Assembly: GCA_964578905.1 (NCBI GenBank)
Contig: CAZOER010000023.1
Span: 1-14,647, forward strand
Reading direction: 5' to 3'
DNA length: 14,647 nt
Origin: CAZVBV01 sp964578905
Lineage (GTDB): Bacteria > Patescibacteriota > Gracilibacteria > UBA4473
A program made the position numbers and the translations under genes. This document shows, in pieces, positions 7,353-14,647 of the stretch. Under the pieces are notes generated by a model. That model saw only the letters and a program-made list of their open reading frames with translations. It made no database searches and was not told the DNA's origin. How positions within the stretch are numbered: position 1 is the first letter of the stretch; each line of letters begins with the position of its first letter.

Positions 7353-8928
7353 CTTCCTCCTCTTCTTCAGATTCCTCTAGAGCGGATTCGTTGATAGGAA
7401 GTAAATATTCTTTTTTGCCAAAATGACAGGCCTTCAAAACCGACTGTGGAATTTTTTTAATGGTGATACGGTTATCAATTTTGTCAGCTCCGGGTTCAAA
7501 CTTTTTCGGACAAATAATAATTGATTCCCCATCATTCAAATGCGCAGAAATCTGCTGAATCATTCCACTTGTAAGCAATTGTGTTGTCACATACAGATAA
7601 TTTTTTCCTTGTCCCGTTCCATGTTTCCAATACTCCGTCGCACTCGGGGCAAAAGTAAAATTCATCAATTTACACATGGCTTTAATGAGTTTTGTGTCGT
7701 TATAAAAATCATCAATCACTGGATTTCCAAATTCATCTTTCACGATAAAACTTGGTGCCAACTCGTAAAATTTGTATGCACCTCCCCCCTTCCAGCCTAC
7801 TCCTTTACTAATTCCGCCTTGCTCACTGTTATCAATAATTTTATCTAAACGAACCTTGCAATGCGTATAGGCATGATCTCCCATTTCAATGCCAATATAT
7901 TTTCGCCCCATTTTATGGGCTACGGCTGCAGTTGTGCCGGAGCCAAGAAAGGAGTCTAAGACAAAGTCACCTTCCTGTGTATTCATTTCAAGTATTCTTT
8001 GTAGTAATGTTTCATTTTTTTCACCATTAGGAAATTTCCAACGAAATGCAGATGCTTGAATATCCATCCAATTTGTATCTAGAATTTCATGAGTTGACGC
8101 GGGTATAAAATACTCTGGTTTCCCGGTTTTACTATGTTTCCTGATAAATCGAAGGTTAGAACCTGTCATTTCCCAATACTCAGTTAAGGTCATTTTGATT
8201 GAAAAATCTTTTAACCATAGCTCATAATTATCTATTGCGGTTTGTGTATTTTCTTTTGTCCAACGCCAATGATCTTTTTCAGCAGGCTTAAAACCAAATA
8301 ATTCATAATCCATGCCCTTTCGGTAGCCAGCGGCAGCAAATCCGTGCCACCTTTCTTCTTTTCGATGCTCTTTAGTTGGTGGTAATACAAGTGTGTCCTC
8401 ACATTTTGAATAGAATAAAATCATATCATGGGCAAAATTTAACGCTTTTACCCGCTCTCTTTCTCTTACGTTTTTTTTCACACGAGAAACAATTAATGTA
8501 TTTCTAAAGTTATTCCTGCCATATATTTCGTCCATTAAAATTCTAAGATATGCTTCTTCGTTATAGTCTATATGAACAAAAATAATCCCATCTTCACTTA
8601 ATAACATTTTTAATAAAACCAATCGTGATCGCATTAGCGAAAGCCAAGTGCTATGTTCAACGGCATCGTCATAATGCTCGAAGGCAGAACCAGTGTTAAA
8701 TGGTGGATCAATATAAATGCATTTTATTTTCCCGCTATATTCTGGTAGCAAGGCCCTAAGTGCAAGGAGATTATCCCCATGTATAATCATGTTTTCGGTG
8801 CTTGCTTCATTTTCGCAATTTGATAATTCGGAATTTTCCTCTAAAATTCTTGGTTCAATATTGGCAATATCATATTCGGGATTACTCTTTCCAATCCATG
8901 TTAATTCGAGTTTTTGTTTGTTATTCAT
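7336..8928 (-). CDS. mod: Type III-type DNA methyltransferase (Mod), beta class
   Basis: This 530-residue site-specific methyltransferase has the beta-class order: catalytic motif IV DPPFNTG (74-80) comes well before the S-adenosylmethionine motif I SFLGSGTT (326-333), with the target-recognition region between them (about 150-290). HGDNLLALRALLPEYSGKIK before motif IV and the late GGGAYKFYEL (381-390) are typical of Type III Mod proteins. It should methylate adenine in the recognition site and direct Res to unmodified sites. It starts 4 bases after the SNF2 gene stop with no Shine-Dalgarno, suggesting coupled translation. The C-terminus is strikingly acidic (EESEEEEEDDDNE) and overlaps the res start. 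Somewhat shorter than EcoP-type Mod proteins. An A8 tract lies at codons for VKKN (8471-8478). The methylated site cannot be predicted from the sequence. Confidence 0.92.
   Translation of the reverse strand: MNNKQKLELTWIGKSNPEYDIANIEPRILEENSELSNCENEASTENMIIHGDNLLALRALLPEYSGKIKCIYIDPPFNTGSAFEHYDDAVEHSTWLSLMRSRLVLLKMLLSEDGIIFVHIDYNEEAYLRILMDEIYGRNNFRNTLIVSRVKKNVRERERVKALNFAHDMILFYSKCEDTLVLPPTKEHRKEERWHGFAAAGYRKGMDYELFGFKPAEKDHWRWTKENTQTAIDNYELWLKDFSIKMTLTEYWEMTGSNLRFIRKHSKTGKPEYFIPASTHEILDTNWMDIQASAFRWKFPNGEKNETLLQRILEMNTQEGDFVLDSFLGSGTTAAVAHKMGRKYIGIEMGDHAYTHCKVRLDKIIDNSEQGGISKGVGWKGGGAYKFYELAPSFIVKDEFGNPVIDDFYNDTKLIKAMCKLMNFTFAPSATEYWKHGTGQGKNYLYVTTQLLTSGMIQQISAHLNDGESIIICPKKFEPGADKIDNRITIKKIPQSVLKACHFGKKEYLLPINESALEESEEEEEDDDNE
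7356..7361 (-). promoter_or_regulatory. Ribosome binding site for res inside the mod coding sequence
   Basis: AGGAGG on the minus strand is made by the Glu codons of the acidic Mod tail. It is one of the few strong Shine-Dalgarno sequences in the window. Its 6-base spacing to the second ATG (7349) and 3-base spacing to the first (7352) favour initiation at this pair, rather than at the ATG at 7331, for which it is too distant. Confidence 0.6.
8471..8478 (-). repeat. Eight-base homopolymer (A8 on the coding strand) in mod
   Basis: The coding strand reads GTGAAAAAAAACGT, so eight A in a row fall at the Val-Lys-Lys-Asn codons around residue 150, between motif IV and motif I. Gain or loss of one base would truncate Mod early. 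The frame is intact here. Confidence 0.85.
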
Positions 8929-8932
8929 GATT

Positions 8933-11875
8933 TTATATTATCTTAAATCTTATAGTAAATAATGGCGAAATTTCTGTTGATTGTTTAAGCTGTGATTCTA
9001 CTCTTTTTAATAATCCTTCTTTTCTTACACCTACTTCATCCTGTGCATGGTAAAGCTTCTGGCGCATTTCATTGCGCTTCTTTTCCGAATTTTTTATTTC
9101 GCGTTGAATTTTAACCTTTTCTTCTAGTTCAAGTATTTTTTTAGCATTCGTCTTCATTGTTTTTATATCAATATCTAAACGTTTAAGCTCGATTTCTAAG
9201 CTCATTTTTAGATCCTCCGCCCACTTATCGAGCTTGTCTACTTCGTCATCAAAAAATTCACTGTTTCGTTCTGCAATTTGACCTGAAATAATGGCAACCG
9301 TCTGTTCTTCGAAATCATGAATCTTTTTTTCTTCATCTGTATTTAATGGTTCACAATCTTGAACTTTACCAGCAAGTGAGAAAATTTTCTTAGCTATTTC
9401 TGTTTCTAACTTCTCACCATTCTCATCAATGGCTGACACAATAACATGATCTTCATTTTCAAATGCTTGAACTGAAAAATTTGTAACACGCAGTATTCCA
9501 CTTTTCCCGATTAGGGGCTCTAAAACTGAAATAATAGCTTGGTGATTACTATAATCAAAAATCATTTCATTTGTCGATAACCCTTTGCTTTTCACTTCAC
9601 TCAAAATTCTTTGAGCCAATGGGTGAGCAGGTCGATAGACGTGTGAATCTTCAATATTATTTCCAATTTTATACGGACCTGGGGGTATGATTTCTCCTTT
9701 GAATGGATTCTTCTTTAGTGAAAAGGAATATTCATGATCTGCAAAATCTGCGATATCACCCAAATAGTATCTTGTTGTCTCCCATAACCATCTTTGATAT
9801 GTATCTAGATAACGTTTTGTTTCATAAAGATTTAACTTAAGTTTTTCATGTACCTCAGTATCAAAATTTTCTAATAATTTGCGCTTGGCATCACCCATAT
9901 TTTCCTGAATGCTGACATCCATCTCTTCTTGCAGAGAATCAAAAGCGCTGTTAATTTCATCTTCAGATCTACAAGACTGATAAATAGCGGCAATGCGTTT
10001 TTCAAAATCGACTCCCGATTCAATGGTTCCGAGAATGTCGTCACTAGCACCAAATACACCTTTGAATAGATTGAATTTTTGATCCAGTAATTCAAAGACC
10101 CTTTGATCAGCAGCATTTTTTCTATTTATGAAGTTGATAACCACAACATCATGTTTTTGACCATATCGGTGACAGCGACCAATTCTTTGTTCTATACGTT
10201 GTGGATTCCAAGGAAGGTCATAGTTGATAACCAATGAGCAAAACTGAAGATTAATACCTTCTGCACCTGCTTCTGTTGCGATCATTATCTCCGCCTCATT
10301 TTTAAAATATTCTACAATAGATGCTCGCATATCGGCAGATTTTGAACCTGAAATTTTATCTGTATCTTTATGCTTTTCTATCCATTCCGCATAAATCTCT
10401 TTTGACTTAGAATCATTATTGGAGCCATTAAAAAACACTACCTTGTCTTTATATCCATTATCAGAAAGTAACTCCAATAAGTAATTTTGCGTAATTCGGG
10501 ATTCAGTAAAGATTATTGCTTTCTTTTTTGCTCCAAATTCTTCCGCTTTTTGAAATCCTTTATTAAGCCCCTCAAGCAGTGCATCTCCTTTTGAGTTTTT
10601 AAAAATATTTTTAGCTAAATCCCTGTATCTTTCTAAATCCTTTTTTTCCTCCTTCATTGCAATAACATCCTCTTTTGTAAAAATATTTTCCTCTTCGCTT
10701 TCATCTTCATCATCGATATCTTCATCATCGATCCATTCATCAGAAAGCTCATCAAAAGTATCAAAATCTTCTTCCATTCCCGGAATACCTAATTCAACAT
10801 GAGCCTGTTGTTTATGAGCTCTTTCAATCAGCTTTTCTAACTTATATGCAAGACCATCTAAAGTGCTGGCAATTGCAAAGGACGAAGATGCTAGTAATTT
10901 TCTTAGAATAAGCGACATCAAATGCCTTTGGCTGGCAGGTAATGCATAGAGCTTCGGTCTCTGTAGATAATCAGTCATTTCATCGTAAAGTTCGATCTCC
11001 TTCTCCGATGGAATATAATCCTGAGTTAAAGGAATACGCTTTGTGTACTTAATATATTCTAAAACCTGTTTTCTCAGTGTTCTATTGCAGACAGTTTTTA
11101 GCCTATTCCTTAAATCAAGAAACATCTCTTGTTTAGGCTCAACCATTCCTAATTCATTTTCATAAATATCCTGAACCTGAGAAACTCGCGCATATTGTGA
11201 TTTAAAACTCTTAAGGTCTCCAAATATATGGTCATCTATTATGCTTACAAGTCCGTATAGCTCTAACAGAGAATTTTGGAGAGGCGTCGCAGTAAGTAAG
11301 ATTTTGGGAACATTCTCTAGAGCTTCTTTAATATCTTTCGCAATTTTATTGCTCGGTTTGTAAACATTTCTAAGCTTATGAGCTTCGTCAATAATTACCA
11401 AATCCCATGAAACTTGTTTAACATATGGAGCTTTATTTCTCGCAAAATGGTATGAGCAAATAACAATAGTATCTTCTTGGTCAAATGGGTTAAGGTTTCC
11501 GTCTTTAATACATTTATTAAATGACTTAGCTTCAAGAATAGTTGATGGAATAAAAAACTTTTCTTGCAATTCAGCATTCCACTGTTTTCGAAGACTCGAT
11601 GGAACAATAAGAAGCATTCTTCGTTTGCGTTCTGCCCATTTTTGAGAAATAACTAAACCAGCTTCAATTGTTTTCCCTAAACCTACTTCATCTGCCAAAA
11701 TCGCACCTTTTGAAAGTGGTGAACGAAAGGCAAATAAGGCAGCTTCAATCTGATGCGGATTTAAATCAACCTGGGCATTAGACAGCGTTGAAGTAAGCTT
11801 TTCCAAGCTATCAGAGGAACTTCTCTTTGTTAGCTCGTAAGCATAATACTTTGCGTGATAATCTGTGATTTTCAT
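8933..11875 (-). CDS. SNF2/RapA-like helicase of the restriction-modification operon
   Basis: A 980-residue superfamily 2 ATPase of the SNF2 type, expected to translocate on double-stranded DNA or remodel protein-DNA complexes. Motifs in order: LNPHQ (38-42), DEVGLGKT Walker A (62-69), DEAH (163-166), LTATPLQN (194-201), then in the second lobe IIFTES (454-459), ATEAGAEGINLQ (533-544) and QRIGRCHRYGQ (563-573). An acidic linker (about 367-397) separates the lobes and carries a 5-residue tandem duplication. The C-terminal third is helical and charged, with probable coiled coil at about 870-960; no nuclease motif was recognised. It is first in the operon, 4 bases before mod. RapA-like SNF2 proteins are known beside Type III-like and DISARM methylases, but no DISARM partner genes (drmA, drmB, drmC) are here. 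The start at 11875 lacks a Shine-Dalgarno. Confidence 0.9.
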   Translation of the reverse strand: MKITDYHAKYYAYELTKRSSSDSLEKLTSTLSNAQVDLNPHQIEAALFAFRSPLSKGAILADEVGLGKTIEAGLVISQKWAERKRRMLLIVPSSLRKQWNAELQEKFFIPSTILEAKSFNKCIKDGNLNPFDQEDTIVICSYHFARNKAPYVKQVSWDLVIIDEAHKLRNVYKPSNKIAKDIKEALENVPKILLTATPLQNSLLELYGLVSIIDDHIFGDLKSFKSQYARVSQVQDIYENELGMVEPKQEMFLDLRNRLKTVCNRTLRKQVLEYIKYTKRIPLTQDYIPSEKEIELYDEMTDYLQRPKLYALPASQRHLMSLILRKLLASSSFAIASTLDGLAYKLEKLIERAHKQQAHVELGIPGMEEDFDTFDELSDEWIDDEDIDDEDESEEENIFTKEDVIAMKEEKKDLERYRDLAKNIFKNSKGDALLEGLNKGFQKAEEFGAKKKAIIFTESRITQNYLLELLSDNGYKDKVVFFNGSNNDSKSKEIYAEWIEKHKDTDKISGSKSADMRASIVEYFKNEAEIMIATEAGAEGINLQFCSLVINYDLPWNPQRIEQRIGRCHRYGQKHDVVVINFINRKNAADQRVFELLDQKFNLFKGVFGASDDILGTIESGVDFEKRIAAIYQSCRSEDEINSAFDSLQEEMDVSIQENMGDAKRKLLENFDTEVHEKLKLNLYETKRYLDTYQRWLWETTRYYLGDIADFADHEYSFSLKKNPFKGEIIPPGPYKIGNNIEDSHVYRPAHPLAQRILSEVKSKGLSTNEMIFDYSNHQAIISVLEPLIGKSGILRVTNFSVQAFENEDHVIVSAIDENGEKLETEIAKKIFSLAGKVQDCEPLNTDEEKKIHDFEEQTVAIISGQIAERNSEFFDDEVDKLDKWAEDLKMSLEIELKRLDIDIKTMKTNAKKILELEEKVKIQREIKNSEKKRNEMRQKLYHAQDEVGVRKEGLLKRVESQLKQSTEISPLFTIRFKII
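10703..10732 (-). repeat. Perfect 15-base tandem duplication in the SNF2 acidic linker
   Basis: Two adjacent exact copies of ATCTTCATCATCGAT (plus strand; 10703-10717 and 10718-10732) encode IDDED twice at residues 382-391. The repeat is in frame, so copy-number change would alter linker length by five residues without breaking the protein. Confidence 0.95.
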
Positions 11876-11921
11876 AATTTTGTACGCTTACACAAACAAT
11901 TTATTTGTAAATTTTGCCCAC

Positions 11922-11950
11922 AAAATACGCTTTTATATACATAAAATCAA
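11922..11950 (-). promoter_or_regulatory. Candidate promoter of the SNF2-mod-res operon
   Basis: On the minus strand TTGATT (11945-11950) is followed after 17 bases by TATTTT (11922-11927). The -35 box overlaps the stop codon of the recombinase gene. The -10 box is about 46 bases before the SNF2 ATG. The gap also contains an AATTTA-TTTG-TAAATT palindrome (11898-11913) that could be an operator. Read-through from the recombinase gene is the alternative. Confidence 0.35.
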
Positions 11951-13215
11951 ACATTGGAGAAATTGGATAAAACAACAATTACTCCTTCTTTCAGTACAAT
12001 CCTCTCCTGCAATTCCTTCAACATTTCTCCTTTTTCCCTTGTACTTCCTCGATGGAGAATGAAATTCACATATTCATTCGCGGTAATAGATTTCCCTTGT
12101 TCTCCGTGTCTTATTTTTTCCAACTGATTCCATTTATTTACCTCATGCATAATCTTTCTCTTGAGGTGAATGTTTTCGAGAGAAACTTTGTCGACAAGTA
12201 TTGAAATCTGTTCAACGAGTTTTTCTTCTCGAATGTATTTTGATTTACAACTCTTTCGCCCCCCATGCTTATTGCATTTGTAGTAGGTGTATTCTTTTCC
12301 GTGGCGATTGATGTGTGATTCCCCAGAAATCCCACTTCCACAATGTCCGCACTTAAGAATGTGGTTGAAGTAAAAATTTTTCCGTCCCCATTTTCCCTTG
12401 TCAGAAGTTTTCAGTGCTTTTCGTGCCTTTTTGAAAAGCTCTTTTGTAATAATTGGTTCATGATTGCTTTTGTACCAATTCCCCCCACCTTTGGGGAATT
12501 CAAATTCTCCGTAGTAGTAGGTATCTTTGAAGATCCGAAAGATCATACTAATCGGAGGCACTTTCCCTGAACGGGTTCGGAATCCTTCGTCAACGAGATA
12601 TTCCCATACCTGTCGTCCGCTGAGTCCTCCGTTTATCAGGTACTCAAATGCCTTTTTGATAAAAGGCGCCCGTTCTTCATCTATGACTATCTTGCTTGGT
12701 TCTCCGAACCTTGTGCTTCGAATTAATGTATACCCAATCGGGGGTTGTCCCGGTCGTATTCCCATTTCACATTTGGCTCGGAGTCCTCGTTTTACATTCT
12801 TCGCTCGATTGTCATTCTCTAATTTCGCCTGAGAACACAGGATCATGAGGAGGAATTTTTCATCGGGCGTGTTTGTAAACGCCTGTCCGAACGTCTGGAT
12901 CTTCACCAGCACCTTTTTGTCCATCATGTCGACCAATGTACCCAGATCTCCTGCATTTCGACTGAGACGGTCGGGAGCCCACGTGAGTATCGCATTAAAC
13001 CTTTCTTCGCTCAGACCCTTGAGAAGCTCTAAAAAGCCCGTTCTTTGACAGGATTCTTTTGCCGACTTACTCTCCTTTATCGTTTCTGCGATTTCAATGC
13101 CTTCTTTTTCTGCCGTACGAGTCATCTCTGCAATCTGAGAATCAATACTCATGGCTTGTCGTTCATCGGCTTCACTTGATTTTCGGGCGTAGAGGCAGTA
13201 TTTGATGTTTTCCAT
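11947..13215 (-). CDS. Serine site-specific recombinase (resolvase/integrase type)
   Basis: The 422-residue product has the full layout of a larger serine recombinase. The N-terminal catalytic domain carries YARKSS with nucleophile Ser13 and Arg11, and DRLSR (82-86) with the catalytic arginines. A recombinase DNA-binding domain follows (about 155-270). A zinc ribbon has Cys289, Cys292, Cys314 and Cys323, and a charged helical tail, probably coiled coil, follows at about 330-400. It should cut and rejoin att or res sites through a phosphoserine link to integrate, excise or invert DNA. At 422 residues it is at the short end for large serine integrases. It lies 38 bases after the HTH gene, probably in the same transcript. 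AGGGG sits 2 bases before the ATG and could pair with a C-run upstream. The stop is TGA. Catalytically it looks intact; its target sites were not found. Confidence 0.92.
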   Translation of the reverse strand: MENIKYCLYARKSSEADERQAMSIDSQIAEMTRTAEKEGIEIAETIKESKSAKESCQRTGFLELLKGLSEERFNAILTWAPDRLSRNAGDLGTLVDMMDKKVLVKIQTFGQAFTNTPDEKFLLMILCSQAKLENDNRAKNVKRGLRAKCEMGIRPGQPPIGYTLIRSTRFGEPSKIVIDEERAPFIKKAFEYLINGGLSGRQVWEYLVDEGFRTRSGKVPPISMIFRIFKDTYYYGEFEFPKGGGNWYKSNHEPIITKELFKKARKALKTSDKGKWGRKNFYFNHILKCGHCGSGISGESHINRHGKEYTYYKCNKHGGRKSCKSKYIREEKLVEQISILVDKVSLENIHLKRKIMHEVNKWNQLEKIRHGEQGKSITANEYVNFILHRGSTREKGEMLKELQERIVLKEGVIVVLSNFSNV

Positions 13216-13253
13216 TACCCCTATTGATGCCAGAGAAAGGGGGGAAGTCTAGG

Positions 13254-13721
13254 TTATTCTTCTAAAAAATAATCCCCAAGTATCATTTCAATCTTCTCTC
13301 GTGTTTTTTGCTTTAAGTCTCGCAGGTCATTGATATTATAAATTCCTCGTTCTTCTATGATAGTTATGTGATATCCTCCCCGAGAGCCATAGCTTTTCCC
13401 TGCGGCGACAGGTTTTTTGGGTTGGTATCGTTTGCAATTATTTCGAAGGAAAAAGGTACAAGCCGAAAAATGCCCATCTTTAATTTTTTTAATAATTTGT
13501 GATTCCGCTAAGTCGTTAATCCTCTCTCTCGAAACGGATAGGGTCTCTTCAATGATTTCTACAAATTCATTGTCCTCCTTCTTCCAGCGATAAAACATCA
13601 TCCGAGAAATCCCTACCTTTTGACAAGCCGTTTCAACAATAGGGGTCTTCGATAGGAGTTCTACAAGAAGTTTTTTCTTCTTTTCTTTTTCTTTCTCCGA
13701 CATGTGCGGTCTTCCACTCAT
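13254..13721 (-). CDS. Small helix-turn-helix protein, terminase-small-subunit-like
   Basis: The 155-residue basic protein opens with SGRPHMSEKEKEKKKK and has a probable helix-turn-helix at about 26-52 (PIVETACQKVGISRMMFYRW), where a non-specific DNA-binding domain of phage terminase small subunits (phBC6A51-type HTH) would be. The following helices (EIIEETLSVSRERINDLAESQIIKKI) and the segment about filling in FFLRNNCKRYQPKK also recall that family, whose members bind phage DNA to start packaging. The ATG overlaps the methyltransferase stop as ATGA, so the two are translationally coupled. There is no large terminase subunit beside it: the next gene is the recombinase. It could therefore be a regulator of the mobile element instead. 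The HTH call is fair; the packaging role is only inferred. Confidence 0.65.
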   Translation of the reverse strand: MSGRPHMSEKEKEKKKKLLVELLSKTPIVETACQKVGISRMMFYRWKKEDNEFVEIIEETLSVSRERINDLAESQIIKKIKDGHFSACTFFLRNNCKRYQPKKPVAAGKSYGSRGGYHITIIEERGIYNINDLRDLKQKTREKIEMILGDYFLEE

Positions 13722-14647
13722 TTTTTAGTAATTTTTTGTGCTTTTTGTTTTGTTTGGAGTTCCCATCGACTGATAATCACATCACAAAAGGCAGGATCCT
13801 TTTCTACCAAGAACGCCTTTCTTCCAAGTTGATCACAAGCGATTAATGTTGATCCACTTCCTCCAAATAAATCCAAGATGGCATCTCCTGGTTTTGTACA
13901 GCGTTTCAGAGGACGTTCGTGCAACGTACAGGGCTTTTCCGTTGGATGCAGGTATTCTGCCGTGGGGAGTCTTTTTACGAGCCAGATATCCAACAAATCT
14001 TCGATATCCTCGATGGTTTGGTTTCCTGTACCGATTTCAGGATTGAGAATCTCTGTGAAATTTAAAGATTTTGGACTCAAATACGGTTTGCCAATGGTTC
14101 CATATACACACGGTTCGTAGCATTTATTGAAAGCCACTTGAGGCGTTGCATTTTGGTTGTTTTTTATCCACAAACAGACCCGCTTGTTTTTGACTCCATT
14201 CTTTTGATACAGACTTTGGAGGAGTCCAATGTAGGTTTGATCACAGTAATAAAAGATGTGTGCATTCTTTTCACAATGTTTTAGTCCGTTCCTGAGCGTT
14301 TGTTCCAAAAACACTTGGTAATCTTGGTATGATTTCTGATCATCGACTTTTGCAGAAGCGTATTTTTTTGTACCTCCCAGTCCTTTCTCGTAATCGAGGG
14401 AAATATTAAATGGAGGATCTGTGTAGATTGTGTTGATCTTTGTTTTCTCGAGAAGCTTGGCAATAACCATTGTGTCCGTGGAATCTCCACAAATAAGACG
14501 GTGGTTCCCCAGTTGAAACAGTTCACCTTCTTTTGTTTGTGGATCCTTCTTGGCTTCTTCTAATGCTTTTTGAGTGTCGAAATTGTCACCTTCAACTTCG
14601 GATTCATCATCCCAGATCATCGAAAGGTCTTCATCATTAAACCCAAT
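13718..14647 (-). CDS. DNA methyltransferase, beta class, probably C-terminal part of a ParB-methylase fusion (partial)
   Basis: The frame is open to the right edge. The ATG at 14620 is internal, because the upstream codons (IGFNDEDLS) continue the protein and resemble the FDEEEL-type linker seen after ParB/Srx domains in phage and plasmid ParB-methylase fusions. Counting from that Met, motifs are GNHRLICGDSTD (38-49), catalytic DPPFN (68-72), HPTEKP (225-230) and the S-adenosylmethionine motif DLFGGSGST (250-258). Motif IV before motif I makes it beta class, expected to methylate adenine N6 or cytosine N4. It has no adjacent nuclease, so it is best seen as an orphan methylase of a mobile element, perhaps for protection against host restriction. 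It overlaps the HTH gene start by 4 bases. The ParB part, if present, is outside the window. Confidence 0.85.
   Translation of the reverse strand: MGFNDEDLSMIWDDESEVEGDNFDTQKALEEAKKDPQTKEGELFQLGNHRLICGDSTDTMVIAKLLEKTKINTIYTDPPFNISLDYEKGLGGTKKYASAKVDDQKSYQDYQVFLEQTLRNGLKHCEKNAHIFYYCDQTYIGLLQSLYQKNGVKNKRVCLWIKNNQNATPQVAFNKCYEPCVYGTIGKPYLSPKSLNFTEILNPEIGTGNQTIEDIEDLLDIWLVKRLPTAEYLHPTEKPCTLHERPLKRCTKPGDAILDLFGGSGSTLIACDQLGRKAFLVEKDPAFCDVIISRWELQTKQKAQKITKK

Noticed and set aside
4500..11875. DISARM or BREX system
   Set aside because: There is a SNF2 helicase and a methylase, but no drmA, drmB or drmC, and no PglZ or BrxC-like protein; the Res subunit with PD-(D/E)XK fits Type III instead.
12572..12587. 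Resemblance of GGGTTCGGAATCC inside the recombinase gene to the T arm of tRNA-Gln, as a possible attachment repeat
   Set aside because: It is short, differs by an inserted base, and lies within conserved recombinase coding sequence; chance is the simpler explanation.
1..14647. Recoded TGA (as in Gracilibacteria or Absconditabacteria)
   Set aside because: TGA ends the transporter, recombinase and second methylase frames at sensible places, and no long gene needs TGA read as an amino acid.
11947..14647. Ordinary prophage
   Set aside because: Only a terminase-small-like protein and a methylase hint at phage; no large terminase, portal, capsid, tail or lysis gene is in the window.
1..14647. CRISPR array or insertion sequence
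   Set aside because: No regularly spaced direct repeats, and no transposase gene with flanking inverted repeats, were seen on either strand.

Overview
The window looks like a bacterial chromosome segment with a housekeeping side (about 1-4342) and an accessory, defence-rich side (about 4343-14647). Every protein gene that can be supported lies on the minus strand; only a tRNA is on the plus strand. Several genes end in TGA and no long ORF is interrupted by TGA, so the ordinary bacterial code fits. Many starts lack a Shine-Dalgarno sequence, and two genes have short C-rich leaders instead. A candidate-phyla (Patescibacteria, perhaps Peregrinibacteria-like) origin is a guess from this look; no rRNA or marker gene is present to settle it.

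Region 1 (1-3279), in transcription order: an argininosuccinate lyase gene (argH) with a good promoter (TTGAAC, 17 bases, TATAAT), a DMT/EamA-family transporter starting 3 bases after it, and a cytosine-deaminase-like amidohydrolase that has its own promoter (TTGATT, 17 bases, TACAAT) and runs off the left edge. Region 2 (3294-4342): a lone predicted lipoprotein gene closed by a clear intrinsic terminator, a gene-free stretch of about 325 bases with several hairpins, then a CCA-encoding tRNA-Gln(UUG) with its own promoter.

Region 3 (4500-11950): a tightly packed three-gene operon made of a SNF2/RapA-like helicase, a Type III-type DNA methyltransferase (Mod) and a Type III-type restriction helicase-nuclease (Res). 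Spacing is 4 bases, then a 17-base overlap. Sampled lines are near one-third G+C, clearly poorer than the genes on either side, so the trio looks like a separately acquired defence cassette. Mod and Res should recognise, protect and cleave DNA; the SNF2 motor is an extra ATPase whose role is not established by the sequence.

Region 4 (11947-14647): a serine recombinase, a small helix-turn-helix protein resembling phage terminase small subunits, and a beta-class DNA methyltransferase that continues past the right edge and is probably the C-terminal half of a ParB-methylase fusion. The last two overlap by ATGA. This is a mobile-element module and a plausible vehicle for the defence trio. No att sites or element ends could be fixed, and no phage structural genes are visible.
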